Part shown: positions 23,229 to 29,701 of the stretch, one piece after another
Position numbering within the stretch: the stretch's first letter is position 1
Layout: every line of letters starts with the position of its first letter
NCBI GenBank assembly: GCA_938008555.1
Contig: CALLKE010000032.1
Coordinates: 1 to 29,701 of the forward strand
DNA from: an uncultured Pedobacter sp.
Lineage (GTDB): Bacteria > Bacteroidota > Bacteroidia > Sphingobacteriales > Sphingobacteriaceae
Direction of reading: 5' to 3'
Length of the DNA: 29,701 bases
Translations under genes and position numbers: made by a program
The notes under the pieces: model-generated
Databases searched by the model: none
What the model was told of the DNA's origin: nothing
What the model saw: only the letters and a program-made list of their open reading frames with translations

Positions 23229-25436
23229 TCAAATCAGATTAAAAATATGCTTATTGACTACTGTGCATGTATAGTTTTGCTTTTCCCATTTATGCCAAAA
23301 AAGTAAGCCTCCTTTTTGCGTATTGTTGTGAGCAATCGTTGCAAGATATACTTCTGCCCACTCTGGAATACTAGGCCCACTGTATGGCGGCTTGTTCTCA
23401 AATACTTGTGCACCGTAGCACTTATGGATTTCGGTTTCTTCTTTAGAATATGAGCTACCATATAGCTCGATCGATTTGATGATCGGATCTACCAGGAGGT
23501 ATACGGATCCACCATAACATGCTTTATTGCCGCCAGTCCAGGTAAGCTTTCCATTTTTAAAATCAAAGGAATCTGCTTTGGAACCATTAATTTCTAAGCC
23601 CGCATCAGAAATGTTGAATTCGTTGATGACACGTGAAAAATGTCCACTGGTGCGAACTGCGTATGTTCCATAGATGGCTTTGGGATCGGTGGATTTAGCT
23701 AGGTGCAAAATTTGTGGTAAGATATTTTTACGATCAGGATCAACTTCATTGGCTATAAAATTGTTGCTAGAAGATGCTGTCCCACTATTTGCCCAAATTT
23801 TACCTATTGCTCTCCTTTGGCTCTTCAAATCTACGTCGAGCTTAATGAACCCGTTAAAAGGCACATCTTTATTGCTTTTCCATTTAATGGTACCATTTTC
23901 GAAGGTGTAGTTCTTAATACGACAATCATTGACGTATACCACACTTTTCTTCCTATCAGTTTGGTTGCCGATCAAGGTGATGACCAGCTTTTGTTCGGGC
24001 TCTAGATATACGCCTGTCCATGGAAATAGATTGTTACGATTGATAAAATCAATTGAGCTGTGTAGGTAGGCCCAATCGAGTTCAAGTTGGTGTTCATTGG
24101 TCCATTGGTTAAATGCTTTTCGTGCATCTAGTTTGTTTTTCCCCGAAAGTTGTTTGACAATTTCGGTAGCATAGGACTTGTTTGTCAGTATCTGTGTAAT
24201 GGTTTTTTCTGTAACTACCGATCGTTGATAAGCTCCTTTGGATGCAATTTGAATAGCACCCGAATCCCGAGAGGCGAGTAATGCGCGCTCCTTGTCTGAT
24301 AGATTAGCAAATCGAGGATCGTCTAATGCCTGAATAGGATCTTTGAGATAGAGCGTTTGTAAGTCGGTATCAAATCGAAGTTCAATTAAAAAATGACTGG
24401 CTGCTGTTTCATTTTGCCATTTGTAGGATGTGGGTATTTTGAATTTTGCAAAATCATCAAAAGCTTTCATCTCTCTAGGACCATATAGTCCGATTTCTCT
24501 CAATGGCGATGTGGGTGTAACAATATGTTGCCCCTCTTGAACAATTCCTAGTTCTTTTGCTGTAGGAAGATGGGAGGGAACTACATCGCGTGGTGGAATG
24601 TAGAAAGTAGATAAGCCAGTTACCTTCGATTGATTATCGGGATTATGTAGTTCGCTGAGTTTATAGGGCTCCACCAATGGTTCAATGGTAGGATACCGTG
24701 ACCCGATGTAATGAATGATCTCATAATCGTCGCCATAGATACTTTGGAGCCATTTGATGAAAAAGGAAAAATTATTGTTCAGATAGCCTTGTCTTCGATA
24801 ACCAAGCTCACCGATAAGTCCCACTTGCCATAGTATGACATGCAAGCTAGGGTCAATTTTTCGCTGGCGTATCAAGCAGTCGGTTGCTTCATGTGTTTGC
24901 AATCCTGGATGGCATGGATCTACACCTAAATCTGCGCAAAGGGTATCTAAAGCACATACTCCAGCTTTCATGGTTGCTTTGTATCCTTCTCGGCGTGCAA
25001 GTTTAATGGCTCGATGGGTCGAAAGCACAAATATTCCCGGGTGGCCATAAAATATCACGACCACGTTCAAACCCTGGCGGACCCAATAGAGTTGCGCTTC
25101 GGTCATTTGCATGTAGGTCGTGTATCGTATTTTGTTTTCACCGTAGAGCACATAGAGATCTAAGGCATCAGGTCGAAGACGCTTTAGCCAAACAATCGTG
25201 GCTGGATCAGCAATACAGAATAAAACCTTATCTGCATTCTCAATTAATTTTTGATCCCCAACAGATATGCCAATAATTTCTATTCCGGAACCAATAATGG
25301 TTAATTCGCCTTTTTGAGAATTGGGTAGTATCTTCCGTTCAGGTATTTCGCGTACTTCATCCTTGATAGAAGCAATACCTTTGGCTAATTCTTCCCAGGC
25401 AAGCTGGTGATCCTCATATTTGGGATATTTTCTCAT
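23229..25436 (-). CDS. Borosin-type peptide alpha-N-methyltransferase with C-terminal beta-repeats
   Basis: A 735-residue protein whose first 400 residues follow the fungal borosin precursor-methyltransferase OphMA. The SAM-binding tetrapyrrole-methylase-like domain (about 43-285) has LTIIGSGIE (45-53), FYGHPGIF (129-136) and GLSTFYIPP (274-282). The OphMA catalytic residues Tyr66, Arg72, Tyr76 and Tyr98 correspond to Tyr98, Arg104, Tyr108 and Tyr130 here. A LigA-like clasp/borosin-binding domain follows (about 345-405; LSDKERALLASRDSGAI at 379-395). In fused borosins a short hydrophobic core peptide comes next; here there is a helical stretch (411-465), two copies of a beta-rich repeat (about 470-555 and 586-665) and a 70-residue aromatic-rich tail. 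The N-terminus has about 40 extra residues. Self-methylation, or action on a separate partner, is possible. Confidence 0.85.
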   Translation of the reverse strand: MRKYPKYEDHQLAWEELAKGIASIKDEVREIPERKILPNSQKGELTIIGSGIEIIGISVGDQKLIENADKVLFCIADPATIVWLKRLRPDALDLYVLYGENKIRYTTYMQMTEAQLYWVRQGLNVVVIFYGHPGIFVLSTHRAIKLARREGYKATMKAGVCALDTLCADLGVDPCHPGLQTHEATDCLIRQRKIDPSLHVILWQVGLIGELGYRRQGYLNNNFSFFIKWLQSIYGDDYEIIHYIGSRYPTIEPLVEPYKLSELHNPDNQSKVTGLSTFYIPPRDVVPSHLPTAKELGIVQEGQHIVTPTSPLREIGLYGPREMKAFDDFAKFKIPTSYKWQNETAASHFLIELRFDTDLQTLYLKDPIQALDDPRFANLSDKERALLASRDSGAIQIASKGAYQRSVVTEKTITQILTNKSYATEIVKQLSGKNKLDARKAFNQWTNEHQLELDWAYLHSSIDFINRNNLFPWTGVYLEPEQKLVITLIGNQTDRKKSVVYVNDCRIKNYTFENGTIKWKSNKDVPFNGFIKLDVDLKSQRRAIGKIWANSGTASSSNNFIANEVDPDRKNILPQILHLAKSTDPKAIYGTYAVRTSGHFSRVINEFNISDAGLEINGSKADSFDFKNGKLTWTGGNKACYGGSVYLLVDPIIKSIELYGSSYSKEETEIHKCYGAQVFENKPPYSGPSIPEWAEVYLATIAHNNTQKGGLLFWHKWEKQNYTCTVVNKHIFNLI

Positions 25437-25478
25437 GTTTCAATTTTTATGGGAACGATGCTTTAGAATCGATTTTAG

Positions 25479-25515
25479 TGTCAACCTCGGAGCTGGTTAA
25501 TCTTCGAGGTTGACA
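25479..25515 (-). terminator. Hairpin between the repeat-protein and methyltransferase genes
   Basis: Arms TGTCAACCTCG (25479-25489) and CGAGGTTGACA (25505-25515) pair over 11 bp around a 15-base loop. It lies just past the stop of the 622-residue protein gene. No T-run follows on the minus strand, so it may only reduce read-through into the methyltransferase gene. Confidence 0.6.
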
Positions 25516-25537
25516 TCCAAATACACGGTGCTAATGA

Positions 25538-27406
25538 TTAGCTGATTTTCGTGATGAACTGAAGTGCTACTCCTGCTCCCACTTTGATAGGAAGAGTTTT
25601 GCCGTTATACTGATAAGTAGCCAAGGTATTGTAGGCTTTGTACTCATCTGGCTTTGCTGCACTTACCATGGCATTTACAGCTGCATCTTGGTCACTTGAG
25701 CTCCATCTCCAGGCGGCTAACTCTGCATCTTCCGCATCATTGTGTGTGGATATTATACCTGCAATCACCATTTGTTGCTCTGATGGACTTGTCACTTGCT
25801 GTGCATAATCAGCAAAGGTGTTCCATCGATCGGCAACAGAATTGGCAGGATTGACCATGTAATTCATCAACATACCCAATGGTGATGATTCAGAAGGCTG
25901 CATACCTGCATAGCTTTTACCGGCTTTGTCGTACCACATTTCCAGTAATTTCTGAGCACCGATCATACAACCCATTACAGCAGCATTTTTCAATACAGCT
26001 TTCATGATGGTGCCTTTATTATTCCATAATGTTTGACCAATGTTTTTTACAAGGCTAGTCACAGAAGGACCATCTACATCAATATCGGTATCAATATCTG
26101 TGTCTACATCAATGACACTGTCAACCACATTATCGACTACACTATCGATATCGGTGTCGATATCCACATCAATATCTACGTCAATATCGACGACGACAAA
26201 TGCATCAATATCTACGTCGATATCCACATCGATATCCACATCCGTATCTACGTCTGTATCTACATCCGTGTCTACATCGGTATCCACATCGGTGTCTACA
26301 TCCGTATCAATGTCGACATTCACTAAGTCTCCATTAACCTCTCCAGCATCTGTAAAGGCCTCATCGATCCAGCTGGCCACTTTGCTTAAAGCGCCTTTTA
26401 CGGAATTAATAATAGCTTCTCCACCTGTTTTTAAAGCATTGAATAAAGTAGGCAAACTGCTACCGATCGCAATTACGGTATGCACAATCATGATCAAGTT
26501 GATTGCTGTAAAAGCGAGATATGCCAGATTATATACGCTCATCCACCAAGCTAATTGCGGTACTTGATAGGGCTGAGCAATAACATTTGTACCATCGATT
26601 TTTCCTGTGAAAAAGAGCTCATAGGTTCCAGAAGTACCATTGTGCAAGTCCATATCCTGCAATACGGCTGTCATGTTAACGCCTGCAGTATCTGTAGCTC
26701 CTGCTGATGTTGCCACACCTCTTGCGTACACAAGTGCAATTGTTTTTCCAAAAATTGGATTTCCATTGCCATCAAATCCGGTTACGGGCTGATATACGAC
26801 TGTTCCATCGGTGTTAAATATAATTTCACCAGAGAGTTGTTTTGGCAATACGATTTCAATGGCGGGCTGAGGATTCTCAGGACTGTAGCAGTAATAGGTG
26901 CCAGGAAATGAACGTGCATCATTTTCGGCCCAGTAGGATACAGATGAAAAAAGACCGTAATCAAAAGGATAGTTGTTCGTTTTGAACCAGGCATTGAGTA
27001 GGCTTTGTTGTTGTGTTAGATCTGTGTTATCCAAAATAATACTATTAACCTGCAATGCAGCTGGACTATATGGACTGCCTTTGTACGACTGATAAAAGCT
27101 AAATGCAGCCTGGGCATTGGTGATGGCATTTGTTTGAATGACAATATTGGTATCTCCCAATATATTGGTTACTGCATTGCAAACAGGAAGGCCCGTTGTC
27201 TGGATGGCAAAAGATAAATTCTCCAGCGGATTGTCCGCTGATGGAGTGTAGGTTGCCTTGGGATCGTTTGCATTGACAGTACCTACTTTGGTATAGATGG
27301 GATACATTGTTTCCGGATTGGATGCAGATGCACCTGAAGGAACCGTGAAGGTATAGATGTCCAGATTTTGATTCAGTTGATTATTAATATAGACCGTGTT
27401 TGCCAT
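25538..27406 (-). CDS. Unrecognised large protein with a Val/Ile-Asp repeat tract and hydrophobic segment
   Basis: A 622-residue protein of no family I recognise. There is no signal peptide. Residues 1-265 look beta-rich (VYINNQLNQNLDIYTFTV at 5-22) and end in TGKIDG (267-272), a motif shared with the next gene upstream. A long hydrophobic stretch (about 285-317) could be one or two membrane helices. A linker leads to an extraordinary alternating tract (364-445) of Asp with Val, Ile or Thr, then a second helical, hydrophobic segment (about 466-490) and a C-terminal domain (about 520-622) ending in a hydrophobic tail, VGAGVALQFI. A membrane-active or secreted effector, or a substrate of the adjacent methyltransferase, can be imagined but neither is shown. 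Confidence 0.8.
   Translation of the reverse strand: MANTVYINNQLNQNLDIYTFTVPSGASASNPETMYPIYTKVGTVNANDPKATYTPSADNPLENLSFAIQTTGLPVCNAVTNILGDTNIVIQTNAITNAQAAFSFYQSYKGSPYSPAALQVNSIILDNTDLTQQQSLLNAWFKTNNYPFDYGLFSSVSYWAENDARSFPGTYYCYSPENPQPAIEIVLPKQLSGEIIFNTDGTVVYQPVTGFDGNGNPIFGKTIALVYARGVATSAGATDTAGVNMTAVLQDMDLHNGTSGTYELFFTGKIDGTNVIAQPYQVPQLAWWMSVYNLAYLAFTAINLIMIVHTVIAIGSSLPTLFNALKTGGEAIINSVKGALSKVASWIDEAFTDAGEVNGDLVNVDIDTDVDTDVDTDVDTDVDTDVDTDVDIDVDIDVDIDAFVVVDIDVDIDVDIDTDIDSVVDNVVDSVIDVDTDIDTDIDVDGPSVTSLVKNIGQTLWNNKGTIMKAVLKNAAVMGCMIGAQKLLEMWYDKAGKSYAGMQPSESSPLGMLMNYMVNPANSVADRWNTFADYAQQVTSPSEQQMVIAGIISTHNDAEDAELAAWRWSSSDQDAAVNAMVSAAKPDEYKAYNTLATYQYNGKTLPIKVGAGVALQFITKIS
26072..26317 (-). repeat. 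Tandem 12-base-period repeat encoding alternating Asp and Val/Ile/Thr
   Basis: The DNA encodes TDVD and IDVD units in tandem, with a break (AFVVV, residues 402-406) in the middle and a looser second half (DSVVDNVVDSVIDV). Synonymous codons differ between units (GAT/GAC, GTA/GTG/GTC, ACG/ACC/ACA), so the peptide pattern is kept while DNA has diverged. On the opposite strand the same stretch reads as Ser/Thr-rich frames, which are not genes. Confidence 0.9.
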
Positions 27407-27458
27407 GGCTATTTTTTAAGATTGATTGTTAATAAATTCTTTGGTTTAGGTTTAGAAT

Positions 27459-27506
27459 TATCGATACAAACGAATGAGTTGATCAACTCATTCGTTTGTA
27501 TCGATA
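27459..27506. repeat. Perfect 48-bp palindrome, no spacer
   Basis: Two 24-base arms meet at TTGATCAA; the outer ends are TATCGATAC and GTATCGATA. It begins three bases beyond the stop codon of the 603-residue protein gene (27510) and ends 53 bases before the start of the 622-residue protein gene. There is no T-run. It resembles the palindrome at 1984-2039 in form, not in sequence. Confidence 0.9.
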
Positions 27507-27509
27507 GAA

Positions 27510-29321
27510 TTAAATTTCAAACTCGGGCTCAATTGGATCTTTAGCTTCTGGATCTTTTGCTTCTTCATCTTCGCTTTGGTTCTTTTTCGAGTTCTCTATG
27601 TTGTCACTCACTTCTCTGCTGGCTGCGTTATTTTCTTCAATCTTCGCTTTTGATTGCTCAGACATTGATTTATCTAACTGAACACTTAAATCATTCACGT
27701 TAACTTGTATTTCTGAGAAATTAGCTTGTTGCTCGTTTACTACACTGTTTAGATTATCTTGAGAGGCATTATTAAGCGCGTCATTCGATTTTTGAATCGC
27801 TGAAGCATTTGATTCTAAAGATTGTAGTTGTTGAGCGTTCATCTCAGATTCGTATTGAGCAAGCTCTTGCAAGTTTTCGGATTGTGATTTAAGTCCGTCT
27901 TGAAGATTGCCAGCATTTAGATTGTCTACCACACTTCCACTTTCTTTCGAAAGACTGTCCATTGCTTCTGAGGGATCTTTAGGAGCATTTTCTTTTCCAT
28001 TGCTGATTTTCTGAACTGCACTATCAATTTTGTCGTTCATGGCTTTTTGGAAATCGTCCATTTTCTTGTTGAACTCATCCTGAGCAGTAGTGGGTTTGTT
28101 GCCAGATATTTTGTTTTTCAACCATTTTCCGATGCCATATAGTGATGTAGCAAAAAAGTGCATCATCATAATGGCTCCTCCGATGGTCATGATTGAGTTG
28201 AATATTTCCTCGGAATTTTTTGGATGAAATAACGTATTCCAAAAGTCTGAACTAGTATCGCTCTCTAGCTGTGGCTGATCAAAACCAACACAAGTAGCGC
28301 CATCAATAGAACCTGTAATCACGGGAAGTATTTGGGTGTCGGCTGGCTTTTGAGTGAAAAGGCGTTTTAGTTGGAAAATTCCTTTTACTGCTACCGTTGG
28401 AATATCTACGTTCACGTCATTGACAAATACGCCACTTGAATAAGTAAGTTTCAGTGCTTGAGAAGGATCTACATCTACTGAATTAAGATTACTAGGATCT
28501 TTAGCTGGGGAAAAAGTGCATGTGTATCCACCATTTGGAAGTGTCAAATCGAGTGTTGCGGGCTGTGTCAAGGCAAGCTGACCAACAAAGCTGGTTGTTT
28601 GACTATCACTACTGTATAAATAATACGTGGTGCTTTTATATTGTGCCCATATAAAAGGGAATTTGTCATAATAGCTTTCAACAGCTACGAGACTTGCTAG
28701 TGTTACATTTTGAAATTGCTTGGTGCCTTGAAAAAATGCATTTACATTTTGAGTAATGGTATCAGATGCGTTTGCTGTCGAGTTAGCACTTCCATTGGCC
28801 TGGGCAGAGGCTGAAGTGATCGTTCCCGACATAGCAGCCTGATAGTCGGTTGCTAATTGTGAAGTAGGATATGCCTGTATCGTTTGGTAAAATAGATCCG
28901 CATTGGCGATGGATTGTTGTTCTGCAGCGGTTGCTGTTTGGGGGGTGAAATTAGGTGGAGTGACAAAAATATTTTGCATTAACCCAATATTTGCCATGGG
29001 ATAGTACCAGCTGGACGAGCTTATTAATAAGTTATATACGAGCGAGTATGTTTTTTGACCTGTTGCAGGATCAATATAATATTGGTCTAGTACAACAGTT
29101 CCGGTTTTACCAACTTTAATCACAGTTCCTCCTTCAAGGGTGTTTAAAATCTCTAAATTTTGGTCATAAACAGCAATTGAACTGTCATTACTTCCATCCT
29201 GAGATGTTGTAGGAATAATTACGACTGCATCGGAACTAGTTTGATCAGTTATCTGGCAGTTTTTGGAAGTGTCCTGTGCTGCAGAGGTGCTGCTGGTTAC
29301 TGGGTTCGTGTTTTTTTCCAT
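27510..29321 (-). CDS. Unrecognised large protein with hydrophobic segment and acidic coiled-coil tail
   Basis: A 603-residue protein of no family I recognise. There is no signal peptide; the first 50 residues are Ser/Thr/Asp-rich and probably disordered. Residues 50-345 look beta-rich and include a low-complexity Ala/Asn/Ser stretch (168-187) and TGSIDG (336-341), which matches the neighbour's TGKIDG. A single hydrophobic segment (about 376-397, MTIGGAIMMMHFFATSLYG) follows, then a long polar helical region (415-580) rich in Gln, Asn, Ser and Glu with coiled-coil character and an acidic end (EDEEAKDPEAKDP). It is the first of four minus-strand genes in the accessory region, with an A-rich leader before the ATG. 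Together with the 622-residue protein it may be a distant paralogous pair; function is unknown. Confidence 0.8.
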   Translation of the reverse strand: MEKNTNPVTSSTSAAQDTSKNCQITDQTSSDAVVIIPTTSQDGSNDSSIAVYDQNLEILNTLEGGTVIKVGKTGTVVLDQYYIDPATGQKTYSLVYNLLISSSSWYYPMANIGLMQNIFVTPPNFTPQTATAAEQQSIANADLFYQTIQAYPTSQLATDYQAAMSGTITSASAQANGSANSTANASDTITQNVNAFFQGTKQFQNVTLASLVAVESYYDKFPFIWAQYKSTTYYLYSSDSQTTSFVGQLALTQPATLDLTLPNGGYTCTFSPAKDPSNLNSVDVDPSQALKLTYSSGVFVNDVNVDIPTVAVKGIFQLKRLFTQKPADTQILPVITGSIDGATCVGFDQPQLESDTSSDFWNTLFHPKNSEEIFNSIMTIGGAIMMMHFFATSLYGIGKWLKNKISGNKPTTAQDEFNKKMDDFQKAMNDKIDSAVQKISNGKENAPKDPSEAMDSLSKESGSVVDNLNAGNLQDGLKSQSENLQELAQYESEMNAQQLQSLESNASAIQKSNDALNNASQDNLNSVVNEQQANFSEIQVNVNDLSVQLDKSMSEQSKAKIEENNAASREVSDNIENSKKNQSEDEEAKDPEAKDPIEPEFEI

Positions 29322-29701
29322 GTTTTTTTTTGTTTTTTAAGTGATAAAAAATGAAACATATAGGATGGGAGATAGTTAGACTTTATTCGTCGTGGAGAAA
29401 ATATAAAAGAAGAATGCTCATCATAGCCTCTTTGTTAGTCTAATGGTATATATTTTTTTATGATAAAAAATTTCTGCAATGTTAGTATTAGATTTTCATA
29501 TTTAGGCTACTGTTTTAAATATAAAAATTGATTTTTTTACATAAAAGATAATTTTAAACACAATTGTTAATAAAAATGTTTGTATTGAAAGTTGCTTTGT
29601 GTGAAAAGTATTATTGAAGTAGATCCAATTTTATAGTTAACTAACAGGGTAGTGTATCTAAATGTATGATGACTCTTTTCAGGGATAAAAAAGTATGCGT
29701 T
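29322..29701. other. AT-rich gene-free stretch at the right edge
   Basis: Very AT-rich sequence upstream of the 603-residue protein gene. The minus-strand leader is almost pure A before the ATG, typical of Bacteroidota translation starts. I found no TAnnTTTG box in the right orientation, no tRNA and no repeat beyond a weak 6-bp inverted pair (TTAGAC/GTCTAA). A promoter for the accessory genes must lie here but I cannot place it. Confidence 0.5.

Noticed and set aside
23999..24028. LFPWTGVY at residues 470-477 of the methyltransferase as a hidden core peptide, because FPW also precedes the OphMA core.
   Set aside because: The segment aligns with the first strand of the second internal repeat (IYGTYAV), so it is better explained as part of the beta-repeat; the FPW match is probably chance.
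26033..26567. Plus-strand open frames rich in Ser/Thr/Ile (about 97 and 175 codons).
   Set aside because: They are the antisense of the Asp-Val repeat in the 622-residue gene; their composition follows from the repeat and they show no start context or family.
29567..29701. A minus-strand frame open to the right edge, 44 codons.
   Set aside because: AT-rich, no start in the window and no recognisable motif; it could be the tail of a gene outside the window but cannot be supported.
29666..29701. A plus-strand ATG (MMTLFRDKKVCV) open to the right edge.
   Set aside because: Only twelve codons are visible, with no promoter box or family signature.
1..29701. Search for tRNA genes, CRISPR arrays, insertion sequences and attachment sites.
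   Set aside because: No cloverleaf-like sequence, no regularly spaced repeats and no transposase or integrase was seen by eye; weak or degenerate examples could be missed.

Overview
The window looks like a chromosomal segment of a Bacteroidota bacterium, most likely Sphingobacteriales or a relative (the order is inferred, not proven). The signs are a Bacteroidota-type -7 box (TAnnTTTG) just upstream of seven genes, A-rich leaders without Shine-Dalgarno sites, a short alanine-racemase-fold arginine decarboxylase, and housekeeping proteins of Bacteroidota character. No tRNA, rRNA, CRISPR array, transposase or integrase was recognised.

Region 1 (1-7.3 kb): the 3' end of an unknown gene, a NUDIX hydrolase and a beta-lactamase-fold lipoprotein (probable operon), a perfect 56-bp palindrome, argS, an arginase-family ureohydrolase, a divergent arginine decarboxylase and an RluA-type pseudouridine synthase. 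Arginine is the shared theme: charging onto tRNA, hydrolysis and decarboxylation towards polyamines.

Region 2 (7.3-16 kb): an OmpR-type response regulator behind a TlpA-like thioredoxin lipoprotein, alaS, a YceI-like protein with an outer-membrane beta-barrel protein, a small MerR regulator and an acyl-CoA carboxylase beta subunit. Region 3 (15.8-22.3 kb): an unrecognised HEXXH protein, ferrochelatase, ispH, tsaB, yidD, rnpA, rpmH (52 codons) and a phosphohexomutase. The order rpmH-rnpA-yidD-tsaB-ispH runs in one direction with a recognisable promoter before rpmH.

Region 4 (22.3-29.7 kb) is the accessory and most interesting part. It holds four minus-strand genes: two large proteins without signal peptides, each with a long N-terminal region, a TGxIDG motif and a central hydrophobic segment; a borosin-type (OphMA-like) peptide-backbone N-methyltransferase with all four catalytic Tyr/Arg positions conserved; and a StrG/phytanoyl-CoA-dioxygenase-like Fe(II)/2-oxoglutarate oxygenase. 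The methyltransferase has the clasp domain of fused borosins, but where a short C-terminal core peptide would be expected it carries over 300 residues with two copies of a beta-rich repeat. One neighbour has an 80-residue Val/Ile-Asp repeat. Long inverted repeats separate the genes. I infer a possible RiPP-like or protein-modifying locus of unusual architecture; its substrate is not evident.
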